Of a stretch of 64,000 bases of DNA, positions 51,709-61,309 are shown in pieces. This DNA is from DIGJ01 sp041821315 (lineage in GTDB: Bacteria; Bacillota; Clostridia; Lachnospirales; Lachnospiraceae): positions 1 to 64,000 of the forward strand of contig JBGUEO010000011.1 in NCBI GenBank assembly GCA_041821315.1, written 5' to 3'. Each line of letters starts with the position of its first letter. Position 1 is the first letter of the stretch. The translations under genes and the position numbers were made by a program. Below the pieces are notes generated by a model. It had not been told where the DNA came from. It searched no databases and saw nothing but the letters and a program-made list of their open reading frames with translations.

Positions 51709-54000
51709 ATGAAAAAATGGAATCAAAGAATGGTAGCGGTAGATCTTCTGGCATTTGTTATGGGAAGAGCTGCGATTTTTTCGATAAATCCGATTGGGAT
51801 TGGTTATTTTTTATGTGCATATGGACAAGGCGTTAATAAAGGAGTACTAGCAGCTGCACTTCTTTTTGGCATTTCAACAACAATGGATGGAGTTAGTGTG
51901 ATAAAATATGGACTGGTGCTACTCACACTATCGGTGATTGAGCATCTGTTTAAAAGAGAAAATAAGGGAATAAATGATCACATACGTGCACTTATAGGCG
52001 CGGGAATTACTACGACATTATCGCTTACCAAAGCATTTTTATATCGCGATTTTATAAGTCAGATGGCGCTTGCATTTTTAGAGGGGCTTTTGGTCTATCT
52101 TTCCTGCTTTCTTTTAAAAAAGGGAGTATCATATTTGCTATATTGTAGGAAACGAGAGGCCATGAGTAATGAGGAGTTGGTGAGCTTAGCACTCATGATA
52201 GGGATTGTGGTGTACAGTATTCCAAACGTGATGCTATTTTCCTTATCATTTCCCAAGCTAATATCCTTCCTTTTTGTTATTATCATCGGATATAAGTATG
52301 GTCCAGGGACTGCATCCGTTGCAGGAGCAGTTTGTGGTATCGTAATTTCTTATAGTAATAATTCGGTTACATATATTGGAGTTTTATGTATTTTGGGGAT
52401 TTGTGCCGGAATGTTTCAAGAAATTGGAAAACTTGGTGCGGGCATTGCGTTTGCAACAACAGCGATTTCGCTAGGATACCTCTATGAGCGAAGCTTACTC
52501 AAAATTTCTGGAGTTGAGTCTATGCTGCTGGCGGTATGCTTATTTTTGCTGATTCCTGAGAAATGGATCGAGCCAGTGAGTTGGGAAAAAAAGAGCGATG
52601 GAGATTATATGAAACAAAATTTGCAGAGGATGACAAAAAATAAATTTCGGGAGTTTTCCGAGTCATTACAAAAACTTTCAAAGTCTTTCATGAATTATAC
52701 AGAAAACAAAAATATGTTAGGCTGTGATGAGATGAATACTATATTTGAGGATATTTCCGGTAAGTTTTGCAAAGAATGTATTTATTGTAGTCACTGTTGG
52801 GAGGATAATTATGAAATGACGTATGCGTTTGCTCAAGATATTTTTGAGGTTGCAAAAAAAAATGGACATCTAAAAATGCAAGATGTTCCTACTCGTTTTA
52901 AAAACCAGTGTGTTTATGCGGAAGCCTTTGTAAAAGAGACCAATAAAAGTTTGGAAATTGCAACGCTAAATTTAAAATGGTACAATAAGCTAATCGAAAG
53001 TAGACAGGCTGTTTCGGGGCAACTTGAAGAAATGGCACAAATTGTAAAAGAGTTTGCATTTGACATTAGTGAGATGAAGCAAGTAAAGCATGTACTGGAA
53101 GAGCAGATGGTCAATAAGCTTCGGGCACATCATATTGAAGTAAAGCATTTGGTAGTTATGCAAAACAAAGGTGGTAGATTGGAAATACACTTTCAGGCAA
53201 AGGTAAAGAGGGGACGGTATGTGACAAAAAAAGAGGTCGCATCGTATTTGGGACAAGTAGTAGGAAAGAGAATGAAACCTTCTGAACAGATGAAAAATGC
53301 GATACCAGATGAATTTGAATTGCTTGTATTTTGGGAGGATACAAAATATAAAGTATTAACTGGTGTAGCTAGAATTACAAAATCGGGAGAAGATATTTCG
53401 GGTGACAATTTTTCTTTTTTGGAATTGGATGCAGGTGAGATGATAATGACACTTTGTGACGGGATGGGTTCGGGCGAGCGCGCGCATAAAGAAAGTGAAT
53501 CTGTAATAAATTTGATTGAAGACTTTATGGAAGCAGGATTCAAAGAATCAGCGACCATTCATTTAATCAATTCATTATATGTACTGCAATCGGATGGACA
53601 GTCATTTTCGACGATTGATATGGGGATTATTAATTTATACGATGGAAATTGTAATTTTGTAAAAATGGGGGCAGCAGCTACTTTTTTAAAACATAAAGAT
53701 CAAATTGAAACCATTATGTCCTCATCGCTTCCTGCAGGCATGTTTGAGAATAGTAAATTAGAAAGAAATCGAAGGAAAATAAAAGACGGTGATTTTATAA
53801 TTATGGTTACAGATGGAGTCATTGACTGCTTTCCTGGAAATGAGAAAGAAGACTATGTTAAAGAGTTGTTAGAGAAGATGACAAGCAATAATCCAAGGGA
53901 AATAGCAAATCGAATTTTAAATGAAGCATTGGGTTCTAGCGAACGAGTAGCAGGGGATGATATGACGGTAATTGTTGCTGGGATATGGGAAAAACCTTGA
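51709..54000 (+). CDS. spoIIE: Stage II sporulation protein E phosphatase
   Basis: This 763-residue protein starts at ATG 51709. About ten membrane helices (about 10-285) precede a central region with a Cys cluster (CKECIYCSHCW, near 360) and a C-terminal PP2C phosphatase domain (about 550-763) with LCDGMGSGERAHKESE and MVTDGVIDCFPG. It dephosphorylates SpoIIAA to activate sigma-F in the forespore and helps asymmetric division. It precedes tilS, the standard order. Confidence 0.95.
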   Translation: MKKWNQRMVAVDLLAFVMGRAAIFSINPIGIGYFLCAYGQGVNKGVLAAALLFGISTTMDGVSVIKYGLVLLTLSVIEHLFKRENKGINDHIRALIGAGITTTLSLTKAFLYRDFISQMALAFLEGLLVYLSCFLLKKGVSYLLYCRKREAMSNEELVSLALMIGIVVYSIPNVMLFSLSFPKLISFLFVIIIGYKYGPGTASVAGAVCGIVISYSNNSVTYIGVLCILGICAGMFQEIGKLGAGIAFATTAISLGYLYERSLLKISGVESMLLAVCLFLLIPEKWIEPVSWEKKSDGDYMKQNLQRMTKNKFREFSESLQKLSKSFMNYTENKNMLGCDEMNTIFEDISGKFCKECIYCSHCWEDNYEMTYAFAQDIFEVAKKNGHLKMQDVPTRFKNQCVYAEAFVKETNKSLEIATLNLKWYNKLIESRQAVSGQLEEMAQIVKEFAFDISEMKQVKHVLEEQMVNKLRAHHIEVKHLVVMQNKGGRLEIHFQAKVKRGRYVTKKEVASYLGQVVGKRMKPSEQMKNAIPDEFELLVFWEDTKYKVLTGVARITKSGEDISGDNFSFLELDAGEMIMTLCDGMGSGERAHKESESVINLIEDFMEAGFKESATIHLINSLYVLQSDGQSFSTIDMGIINLYDGNCNFVKMGAAATFLKHKDQIETIMSSSLPAGMFENSKLERNRRKIKDGDFIIMVTDGVIDCFPGNEKEDYVKELLEKMTSNNPREIANRILNEALGSSERVAGDDMTVIVAGIWEKP

Positions 54001-54063
54001 AATAGTAAAACGACAGGGGTACAATATGAGTAGATTGGGAATCTAATTTAAGTGAGGAAAGTC

Positions 54064-55455
54064 ATGGAACGTAAGATTATTGCTTATGTAGAAAAGCATA
54101 GTATGCTAAAAGAAAAAGACAAAGTAGTAGTAGGAGTTTCTGGTGGAGCAGACTCGGTTTGTCTTTTTTTTGTGATGTTAAAACTTCGAAAACTTTATGA
54201 TTTATCGTTGCATGTGCTTCATGTAAATCATCAAATGAGGGGTAGCGATGCAGATGAGGATCAACGATTTGTAGAAGCATTAGGAAAACAATATACAGTA
54301 CCAGTTAAGATAGTAAAAAAAGATGTTCGATTGTATGCAAGAGAACACAAATTAAGTGAAGAAGAAGCCGGTCGTTTTATTCGATATGAAGCATTTCAAA
54401 CATTTTGTGAGGAAGAGAATGCAACTAAAACTGCGATTGCACATAATATGAATGATAATGCCGAGACGATGTTATTTCATCTGGCAAGGGGAAGTGGAAC
54501 GAGAGGGCTGTGTGGCATTTTACCAGTGAGAGGTAATATTATTCGACCACTACTTTGTGTAACGAGGGATGAAATTGAAGAATATCTAAAATGTATTGGG
54601 CAAACATATCGGACGGATGCATCTAATTATGAAGATGATTATTCAAGAAATCAAATTAGACATTATATACTTCCACTAATGGGAAAACTTAATACAAAGA
54701 GCATTGAGCACATGAGTGAGACTGCAAATCTTTTGAAAGAAACACAAGATTATATGGATAAGAATGCAGAATCTGCATGTAAAAGGATTGTTAAATATGA
54801 GAATGGGCAATACTTATTGAACATAGATATGCTCATAACAGAGGACTTAATCATACAAAAAGAAGTCATTCGAAAAACCATAATTGCAATAACCCAAAAT
54901 GCAAAGGATATCGATAATCAGCATATTGAGAGAATCCGTTTGCTTTGTGAGATGCCCTCTGGTAAACAAGTAGATTTACCAAATGGAATAAAGGCAATGA
55001 GAGAATACCAACATTTAAAACTTGGGATTCCTTCCATCGAAATGAATGAATATGAGGTTTTACTAGAGATACCGGGAAGATATTCTATTCCAGGCACGGA
55101 TGATTGTTTGGATATTTGTGTGGAAGAATGTTTTGACAAAGTTGATGAAATTCCGAAAAATGACTATACGAAATGGTTTGATTATGATAAAATATGTCAA
55201 GCTATATCCTTGCGTAATCGACGAAATGGGGACTATTTTCAAGTAAACCAAGAAGGTGGGACTAAGAAAGTAAAGGACTACTTTATTGATAAAAAGCTTC
55301 CTAGGGATAAGCGAAGTTCTATTCCGTTACTGGCGGACGGTGGGCATATCATTTGGATTATTGGAGATAGGATCAGTGAACGATATAAGATTACGAATAA
55401 GACGAAAAATATACTAAAAGCGAAAATCATTGGAGGTAAGAAAAATGAGCATTAG
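54064..55455 (+). CDS. tilS: tRNA(Ile)-lysidine synthetase
   Basis: This 463-residue enzyme starts at ATG 54064 behind GAGGAAAG. The PP-loop is VVVGVSGGADSVCLFFVML, followed by the family segment HVLHVNHQMRGSDADED and AHNMNDNAETMLFHLARGSG. The C-terminal TilS domain includes RNRRNGDYFQ. It converts C34 of the CAU-anticodon Ile tRNA to lysidine. It overlaps hpt by 11 bases. Confidence 0.95.
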   Translation: MERKIIAYVEKHSMLKEKDKVVVGVSGGADSVCLFFVMLKLRKLYDLSLHVLHVNHQMRGSDADEDQRFVEALGKQYTVPVKIVKKDVRLYAREHKLSEEEAGRFIRYEAFQTFCEEENATKTAIAHNMNDNAETMLFHLARGSGTRGLCGILPVRGNIIRPLLCVTRDEIEEYLKCIGQTYRTDASNYEDDYSRNQIRHYILPLMGKLNTKSIEHMSETANLLKETQDYMDKNAESACKRIVKYENGQYLLNIDMLITEDLIIQKEVIRKTIIAITQNAKDIDNQHIERIRLLCEMPSGKQVDLPNGIKAMREYQHLKLGIPSIEMNEYEVLLEIPGRYSIPGTDDCLDICVEECFDKVDEIPKNDYTKWFDYDKICQAISLRNRRNGDYFQVNQEGGTKKVKDYFIDKKLPRDKRSSIPLLADGGHIIWIIGDRISERYKITNKTKNILKAKIIGGKKNEH

Positions 55456-55960
55456 AGTTATGATTTCAGAGGAGGAATTGAGCAAGCGAATTGCCGAGCT
55501 TGGTGAACAAATTAGCCGAGACTATGAAGGGAAAACCGTTCATTTGATTTGTATCCTAAAGGGAAGCGTTTTCTTTACCTGCGAGTTAGCAAAACACATT
55601 AGTCCGTTGGTCACGATGGATTTTATGTCGGTATCAAGCTATGGAAATGCACAAGAGAGTACGGGAAGGGTTCGAATTGTAAAAGATTTGGATGAACATA
55701 TTGAGGATAAAGATGTTTTGGTGATTGAAGATATTATTGATTCGGGCAGAACACTTGATTATCTTTTAGAAATGTTAAAAAGTAGAAAACCAAAAAGTAT
55801 TAAGCTTTGTACACTACTAGATAAGCCAGATCGCAGAGTGACAAATGTACAGGTTGATTATACTGGATTTGCAATACCAGATGAATTTGTTGTAGGGTAT
55901 GGACTAGACTATGCTCAGGAACTAAGAAATCTTCCCTATATTGGTGTTGTGGAAGAGTAA
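55445..55960 (+). CDS. hpt: Hypoxanthine phosphoribosyltransferase
   Basis: This 171-residue type I phosphoribosyltransferase starts at ATG 55445 behind GGAGGTAAG, inside the tilS 3' end. The PRPP-binding loop is VLVIEDIIDSGRTLDYLLEML, and the flexible loop has MDFMSVSSYGNAQESTG. It salvages hypoxanthine and guanine to IMP and GMP. Confidence 0.95.
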   Translation: MSIRVMISEEELSKRIAELGEQISRDYEGKTVHLICILKGSVFFTCELAKHISPLVTMDFMSVSSYGNAQESTGRVRIVKDLDEHIEDKDVLVIEDIIDSGRTLDYLLEMLKSRKPKSIKLCTLLDKPDRRVTNVQVDYTGFAIPDEFVVGYGLDYAQELRNLPYIGVVEE

Positions 55961-55976
55961 AGGAGGAGTATTATAA

Positions 55977-57821
55977 TTGAAAAAACAGATGAGAGGGTTG
56001 GGATTTTATTTTCTAATCTTAGCCATTATTGTAGCAGCAATGTATTTTTCAGGAAATACATCGGCTACATCAGATAATTCATATACACATTTAGACTTTT
56101 TAGAAGATATTACAAATAATGCAAATAATATTGATAAAATTCAAATCTATCCGAATGAGGAAGTACCAACGGGTGAAGTCGTTGTGCTATACAAAAGCGG
56201 TGATAAGGCAAAATTCAATACGCCAGATGTGAATGAAATACAAAAAGATCTAGAAGCAAAGAATATCAAAAGTGATATGAGAGATATTAGTAAGCCAAGT
56301 TGGATAATAACTACATTATTGCCATATGTTCTTATTTTTCTGGCAGTGATTCTTTTGTTTTCCTTTATGTCGAATCAGGCTGGTGGCGGAGGAAATTCTA
56401 AGGTAATGAATTTTGGCAAGAGCCGGGCAAAAATGACGACAGAGGAGAATAAAAATACTACGTTTAAAAACGTAGCAGGGCTGCAAGAAGAGAAAGAAGC
56501 ATTGGAAGAAATTGTGGATTTTTTGAAAACACCAAATAAATATATTAAAGTAGGTGCTAGAATTCCCAAAGGAGTGCTTTTAGAAGGGCATCCTGGTACG
56601 GGTAAGACATTACTTGCAAAAGCGGTGGCAGGAGAAGCAGGGGTGCCTTTCTTTAGTATTTCAGGTTCCGATTTTGTAGAGATGTTTGTTGGTGTTGGTG
56701 CATCGCGTGTGCGTGACTTGTTTGCGGAAGCAAAGAAAAATGCACCTTGTATTGTTTTTATTGATGAGATTGATGCGGTTGCTAGGCGAAGAGGAACTGG
56801 ACTTGGCGGCGGGCACGATGAAAGAGAACAGACGCTAAATCAGTTACTTGTTGAAATGGATGGTTTTGGAATCAATGAAGGAATCATTGTAATGGCAGCA
56901 ACCAATCGTGTTGATATCTTAGATCCTGCAATTTTACGTCCAGGTCGCTTTGATCGAAGAGTTACGGTAGGACACCCAGATGCAAAGGGAAGAGAAGAAA
57001 TTTTACAGGTACATGCAAAGAATAAACCACTTGGTGAAGACGTTGACTTAAAGCAAATTGCTCAGACAACGGTCGGATTTACAGGGGCGGACTTGGAAAA
57101 TTTATTAAATGAGTCGGCCATTATGGCAGCAAAGGAAGATCGTACCTTTATTATGCAAGAAGATATTAAAAAATCGTTTATCAAAATAGGAATTGGACCA
57201 GAAAAGAAAAGCCGCATTGTTTCTGAAAAGGATAAGAAAATTACTGCATATCATGAAGCTGGGCATGCAATTTTATTCCATTTACTACCAGACATTGGAC
57301 CGATATATACTGTTTCGGTTATCCCAACTGGACATGGAGCGGCTGGTTATACGATGCCACTTCCAGAAAAAGATGAAATGCATCTGACAAAAGGGAAAAT
57401 ATTACAAGCCATTATGGCTACACTTGGAGGACGAATTGCGGAGGCAATTATTTTTGATGACATTACAACGGGAGCTTCTCAAGATATTAAGCAGGCATCC
57501 AAGCAGGCAAGAGATATGGTTACAAAATATGGATTTTCCGAAACCGTTGGCATGGTGAACTATGCAAGTGATGACGATGAAGTCTTTATTGGAAGAGACC
57601 TAGGGCACACAAGAAACTATAGTGAAAATGTCGCAAAAATGATTGATGAAGAAGTAAAAAATATTATTGATGAATGTTATATAAAGGCAAAAAAACTCTT
57701 GAATGATAATATAGAAACGCTTCATAACTGTGCGAATCTTTTAATTGAGAAAGACCGCATTAACAGAGATGAGTTTGAGGGCCTGTTTCAAAAAAACAAC
57801 CAAGAAATCCTAGAGTTTTAG
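55977..57821 (+). CDS. ftsH: ATP-dependent zinc metalloprotease FtsH
   Basis: This 614-residue membrane protease starts at TTG 55977 behind AGGAGGAG. Two helices (about 8-25 and 108-128) flank an extracellular domain. The AAA module has Walker A GHPGTGKTLLAKA, IVFIDEIDAVARRRG and the SRH RPGRFDRRV. The zinc site is HEAGH near residue 425 with a third ligand in the DITTGASQDI region. It degrades unstable membrane and cytoplasmic proteins. It ends the spoIIE-tilS-hpt-ftsH cluster. Confidence 0.96.
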   Translation: MKKQMRGLGFYFLILAIIVAAMYFSGNTSATSDNSYTHLDFLEDITNNANNIDKIQIYPNEEVPTGEVVVLYKSGDKAKFNTPDVNEIQKDLEAKNIKSDMRDISKPSWIITTLLPYVLIFLAVILLFSFMSNQAGGGGNSKVMNFGKSRAKMTTEENKNTTFKNVAGLQEEKEALEEIVDFLKTPNKYIKVGARIPKGVLLEGHPGTGKTLLAKAVAGEAGVPFFSISGSDFVEMFVGVGASRVRDLFAEAKKNAPCIVFIDEIDAVARRRGTGLGGGHDEREQTLNQLLVEMDGFGINEGIIVMAATNRVDILDPAILRPGRFDRRVTVGHPDAKGREEILQVHAKNKPLGEDVDLKQIAQTTVGFTGADLENLLNESAIMAAKEDRTFIMQEDIKKSFIKIGIGPEKKSRIVSEKDKKITAYHEAGHAILFHLLPDIGPIYTVSVIPTGHGAAGYTMPLPEKDEMHLTKGKILQAIMATLGGRIAEAIIFDDITTGASQDIKQASKQARDMVTKYGFSETVGMVNYASDDDEVFIGRDLGHTRNYSENVAKMIDEEVKNIIDECYIKAKKLLNDNIETLHNCANLLIEKDRINRDEFEGLFQKNNQEILEF

Positions 57822-58008
57822 CAATAAAAATAAGAAGGTATTATTTTTATTCAAAAGGAGCATGCAAAATAAACAAAAAAAAAATACGAAAAATTAAAAG
57901 TTTGTGCACACTTAATTTACAAATGATGCTATACTAATAAACGTAAACCCCAATACATTATATAGTTTTTGCTACACCCCATAAGTAACAAAAATACCTT
58001 CTCCAAAG

Positions 58009-58041
58009 AGAGAGCAGCGTTCGGAAGCTGCTCTCTTTTTA
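58009..58041 (+). terminator. Terminator downstream of ftsH
   Basis: AGAGAGCAGC (58009-58018) pairs with GCTGCTCTCT (58027-58036) and is followed by TTTT. It lies about 190 bases after the ftsH stop. A TATACT at 57930-57935 precedes it, but without a convincing -35, so a separate small RNA is not claimed. Confidence 0.85.
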
Positions 58042-58068
58042 CATTTTACATTTTTTGAAATATTTTTC

Positions 58069-58097
58069 TTGCACTTTGCAAAAAATCATGGTATTAT
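58069..58097 (+). promoter_or_regulatory. Promoter of the tRNA-Tyr/tRNA-Leu unit
   Basis: TTGCAC (58069-58074) and TATTAT (58092-58097) are spaced by 17 bases, 18 bases before the tRNA-Tyr gene. Confidence 0.65.
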
Positions 58098-58115
58098 TAC
58101 AAAGGTTAAGAAATT

Positions 58116-58197
58116 GGATGGGTTCCCGAGTGGCCAAAGGGGGCAGACTGTAAATCTGTTAGCGACGCTTTCGAAGGTTCGAATCCTTCTCCATCCA
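58116..58197 (+). tRNA. tRNA-Tyr (GTA)
   Basis: An 82-base class II tRNA has acceptor GGATGGG/TCCATCC, anticodon stem GCAGA/TCTGT around CTGTAAA with GTA at 58150-58152, a long variable arm (TAGCGACGCTTTC) and a T-arm GAAGG/CCTTC around TTCGAAT. Discriminator A; no encoded CCA. Confidence 0.95.
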
Positions 58198-58287
58198 TTG
58201 AAATCCAGTTTGGGTTTCTACCAAAACACAATTTCATTTGAAATTATGTTTTTACTTCGCGGATTCAACTATGTTGAAGACCAAGAT

Positions 58288-58373
58288 GCCGGCGTGGCGG
58301 AACTGGCAGACGCACAGGACTTAAAATCCTGCGGGACTAATCTCCCGTACCGGTTCGATTCCGGTCGCCGGCA
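58288..58373 (+). tRNA. tRNA-Leu (TAA)
   Basis: An 86-base class II tRNA has acceptor GCCGGCG/CGCCGGC, anticodon stem CAGGA/TCCTG around CTTAAAA with TAA at 58322-58324, a long variable arm and T-loop TTCGATT. Discriminator A; no encoded CCA. It follows tRNA-Tyr by 90 bases. Confidence 0.95.
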
Positions 58374-58381
58374 GTACTTGT

Positions 58382-58424
58382 AAGAGTAAAATCTTTTGTA
58401 TAAAAGGGTTTTGCTCTTTTTTTG
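58382..58424 (+). terminator. Terminator of the tRNA pair
   Basis: AAGAGTAAAATCTTTT (58382-58397) pairs, with G-U pairs, with AAAAGGGTTTTGCTCTT (from 58403) and ends in a T-run. Confidence 0.8.
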
Positions 58425-58433
58425 CATATTCAT

Positions 58434-58496
58434 GGAAAGCAAGCTTGACATTTAAAGAAAGGGTGTTATACTATAAATATGGAAAGCAAGCTTTCC
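58434..58496 (+). promoter_or_regulatory. Autoregulated promoter of the small XRE gene
   Basis: TTGACA (58445-58450) and TATACT (58467-58472) are 16 bases apart. GGAAAGCAAGCTT occurs at 58434-58446, overlapping the -35, and again at 58481-58493, downstream of the -10. The second copy extends into the full palindrome GGAAAGC-AA-GCTTTCC. Two operators bracketing the promoter imply repression by the encoded XRE protein. Confidence 0.75.
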
Positions 58497-58513
58497 GTTG
58501 AAGGGAGCAGACC

Positions 58514-58717
58514 ATGAAAAATCGGTTAGAAGAAATAAGAAAGCAAAGAGGTATAAAGCAGGAGGATTTAGCTCTTGCACTTGAGGTATCGAGACAGACC
58601 ATTGGGTCTTTAGAAAACGGACGTTATAACCCATCGATTTTGCTAGCGTTTAAGATAGCCCGGTATTTTGGTATGAGTATTGAAGAAATTTTTATGTATG
58701 AGGAGGAATTGAAATGA
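58514..58717 (+). CDS. Small XRE-family repressor
   Basis: This 67-residue protein is essentially a single Cro/CI-type helix-turn-helix: RLEEIRKQRGIKQEDLALAL with EVSRQTIGSLENGRYNPS. It belongs to the short YozG-like regulators that are co-transcribed with small membrane proteins. AAGGGAG precedes the ATG. It overlaps the next gene by four bases and probably binds the two palindromic sites at its promoter. Confidence 0.9.
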   Translation: MKNRLEEIRKQRGIKQEDLALALEVSRQTIGSLENGRYNPSILLAFKIARYFGMSIEEIFMYEEELK

Positions 58718-59133
58718 AGAAATATTCACATTATAGTGCAGCCATAGTTGGAGTCATATTACTTGGAATTGGATTTTACCTAATGAAAATGCTTAGCGAT
58801 TCACAGAGTACGCTTCCCTATGTTTGTATTGGAGTTGGAGCGGGATTTCTTGGTGGCGGAATGTCAGAAATCATTCAAAAAAGAGCCATAGGGAAGAATC
58901 CAAAGCTTGCAAAGGAACTGGAAATTACACGTTTGGATGAGAGAAATGTAACAATTGCTAACAAAGCGAAAGCAAAAGCATATGACATGATGGTCTTTAT
59001 ATTTGGGGCATTAATGCTCACCTATACATTGATGAATGCAGACCTAAAAGAAATTCTTCTTTTAGTAGCGAGTTATCTCTTTATTATTGGATATGGTCTA
59101 TATTTTCGCATAAAATATGACAAAGAAATGTAA
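58714..59133 (+). CDS. Small membrane protein paired with the XRE repressor
   Basis: This 139-residue protein has two N-terminal helices (about 8-26 and 32-52), a charged cytoplasmic stretch (QKRAIGKNPKLAKELEITRLDERN) and two C-terminal helices (about 85-130). The LDERNxxIxxKAKAKAYDMM segment resembles DUF2178- or DUF6442-type proteins found beside YozG-like regulators. Function unknown. Confidence 0.75.
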   Translation: MKKYSHYSAAIVGVILLGIGFYLMKMLSDSQSTLPYVCIGVGAGFLGGGMSEIIQKRAIGKNPKLAKELEITRLDERNVTIANKAKAKAYDMMVFIFGALMLTYTLMNADLKEILLLVASYLFIIGYGLYFRIKYDKEM

Positions 59134-59148
59134 AACGTTTAGACGGAT

Positions 59149-59457
59149 TTAGCATAAAAACTGTTCGAAAAGGAAGACAACAAGACAAGAAAGCACGGAT
59201 ACTTGAAAAAGACTTCTGCCGTTCCAAGCTAGTATGATAGCTATGAGGAGTGCAGCCAAAGCAGAAAAGCTACTATTTGTGGCACTTAAAATTGCCGGAA
59301 ACGTCATGACAGAAAGTGTTACATATGGTACGTAATAAAGGAATGAACGGATAGTCCTGTTTTTGATTTCCTTGCGAATCAGTGTTAATGGCAAGACACG
59401 AATGAGGTAGGTAATACCTGCCATAAGTAGAATATAGATATAAATATTATGTTTCAT
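59149..59457 (-). CDS. azlD: Branched-chain amino acid exporter subunit AzlD
   Basis: This 102-residue protein has about four membrane helices; GITYLIRVLPLTLIRKEIKNRTIRSFLYYVPYV is the AzlD signature. I set the start at the ATG at 59457 behind AGGAGG; it overlaps azlC by 11 bases. AzlC and AzlD together export branched-chain amino acids or analogues such as azaleucine. Confidence 0.9.
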   Translation of the reverse strand: MKHNIYIYILLMAGITYLIRVLPLTLIRKEIKNRTIRSFLYYVPYVTLSVMTFPAILSATNSSFSALAALLIAIILAWNGRSLFQVSVLSCLVVFLFEQFLC

Positions 59458-60166
59458 TGGGTTCCTCCTGTAGTGGGAATAAGACTGCTGCAATTCCGGC
59501 GATAATCACGGTTAAAATAATAATTTTCATGCCAGAAGAGAGCGCAGATAAAATTGGTAATTTGGAACATATAAAACTAGCAGACATCGAACCTGCGATT
59601 AAAATGGCAAGTATTTTGTTTTTTCTTGCAGGCGGTATAATGACTGCGAGAAACATTCCATAGAGACCAACACTTAAAGCACTCACAATATTGTTTGGTA
59701 AAACATTTCCCATAACAACGCCAAGATAAGTACCGATTGCCCAACCGGGCATAGCAATAAAAATAGCGCCATAGGTATAAAAAGGGTTCAATTTTCCGAA
59801 TACCGAAATGGAGATACCAAAGATTTCGTCGGTTACATCATATCCAATCAAAAAGCGGTGAATAAGCGGTGTTTCCCTGGAGAGTTTCTGGCTGAGTGCG
59901 CATGACATTAATAAATATCTTGCATTTGTAATAAAGGTTATTCCAATGACTTCAAGATATCCAGCGTTTGCAGCAATTAAAGTGAAACCAGCAAATTCTC
60001 CTGCGGAAGCATTGTTTAATAAACTAGCGAGCAAAGCTTGAAATGCGGTAAGTCCAGCATTTCTAGCGGCAATCCCAAGAGTAAAGGATACAGCCAAATA
60101 TCCAAGGGAAATAGGTATACCGTCTCGAATACCTTTTGAAAACCAAGATGTGTTTGTGTTTTTCAT
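59447..60166 (-). CDS. azlC: Branched-chain amino acid exporter subunit AzlC
   Basis: This 239-residue protein has about seven helices and the family start GIRDGIPISLGYLAVSFTLGIAAR. It pairs with AzlD as the large subunit of the exporter. The divergent LysR gene 115 bases away is the likely regulator. Confidence 0.92.
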   Translation of the reverse strand: MKNTNTSWFSKGIRDGIPISLGYLAVSFTLGIAARNAGLTAFQALLASLLNNASAGEFAGFTLIAANAGYLEVIGITFITNARYLLMSCALSQKLSRETPLIHRFLIGYDVTDEIFGISISVFGKLNPFYTYGAIFIAMPGWAIGTYLGVVMGNVLPNNIVSALSVGLYGMFLAVIIPPARKNKILAILIAGSMSASFICSKLPILSALSSGMKIIILTVIIAGIAAVLFPLQEEPNET

Positions 60167-60281
60167 AGCAAATCCTCCAAGTAAAATCTTGTGTTTATTA
60201 TTTTACAATTTTTCTTGCAAACAGTCGAACGAATATTTATAATTTTATTATTAGTAGAACTAATGGATAGGGGATAATACT

Positions 60282-61154
60282 ATGAATCGGTATGAAGTAT
60301 TTGTAAAAGTAATGGAATGTAAGAGCTTTACGAGGGCAGCAGAAGAGCTAAATTACACACAGTCAGCAGTTAGTCAGATGATCCATACCTTGGAAGAAGA
60401 ATTGTCAACGACATTAATCTTGCGTTCAAAGGGCGGGATTGAATTGACTGCGGATGGAATGGAATATCTCCCCTATATTCGTTCCATTGCGAATGCGCAT
60501 CGAGAACTAAAAGTAAAAAATAATGAAATGCAGGGGTTACAAGGAGGAGTCGTTCGAATCGGTACATTTACAAGCGTCAGCTGTAATTGGCTTCCCAGTT
60601 TGATGAAAGAATTTAAAGTTCAATTTCCATCGGTTCAATTTGTTTTACAACAAGGCGAGTATACCAATATTGGGCAATGGATTAAGGAAGGAAGTGTGGA
60701 TTTTGGCTTTATAAATCCAGACGCAGTCAAAGGGCTTACCATTAAAAAATTACAAAAGGACGAGATGGTAGCAATTCTTCCACCCGAGCACAGCCTAGTA
60801 AATAAAGAAAGCGTATCGCTTCTTGAGCTTGCAGGAGAACCCTATATTTTACTTGATGAAGGAGAACATAGTGTGCCGCTTGCAGCATTCGAACAAATGG
60901 GAGTGAAGCCTAATATTGAATATAAGGTGTATGATGATTATTCGATCATGTCTATGGTAGAAAAAGGCCTTGGCGTTTCTATTCTCTATAGCCTTGTGGT
61001 AGAAAATCATAAGAAAAATTATGTCATTCGCCCAATAAGCACACCGGTTGAACGTACAATTGCAATTGCCTATAAAAATAAAAATACATTGCCAATAGCA
61101 AGTCGCTATTTTTTGGATTTTATTATAAAGGAATTTGAAAAGAGAGAAAGTTAG
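60282..61154 (+). CDS. LysR-family transcriptional regulator
   Basis: This 290-residue regulator has an N-terminal winged HTH (about 1-60; SFTRAAEELNYTQSAVSQMIHTLEEELST) and a C-terminal substrate-binding domain (about 88-290). It is transcribed divergently from azlCD, the classic arrangement for a LysR protein controlling its neighbour. The co-inducer may be a branched-chain amino acid; this is inferred from the neighbour only. Confidence 0.92.
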   Translation: MNRYEVFVKVMECKSFTRAAEELNYTQSAVSQMIHTLEEELSTTLILRSKGGIELTADGMEYLPYIRSIANAHRELKVKNNEMQGLQGGVVRIGTFTSVSCNWLPSLMKEFKVQFPSVQFVLQQGEYTNIGQWIKEGSVDFGFINPDAVKGLTIKKLQKDEMVAILPPEHSLVNKESVSLLELAGEPYILLDEGEHSVPLAAFEQMGVKPNIEYKVYDDYSIMSMVEKGLGVSILYSLVVENHKKNYVIRPISTPVERTIAIAYKNKNTLPIASRYFLDFIIKEFEKRES

Positions 61155-61309
61155 TAACTCAACTTTCCCACCAACATAGCTGGTGAAAACGCTTGATTTC
61201 TCAAGCAAAGCAACAAAATAAATCGGTGCATTGACATTAAAATAGCACCTAATCTTTGGTATAATAAGTTCACCACAAACATTAACATACAAAGAAAGGT
61301 GCTAAACTT

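Noticed and set aside
57900..58041. Small RNA between ftsH and tRNA-Tyr
   Set aside because: A TATACT and a terminator are present, but no -35 element or conserved fold can be seen from sequence alone.
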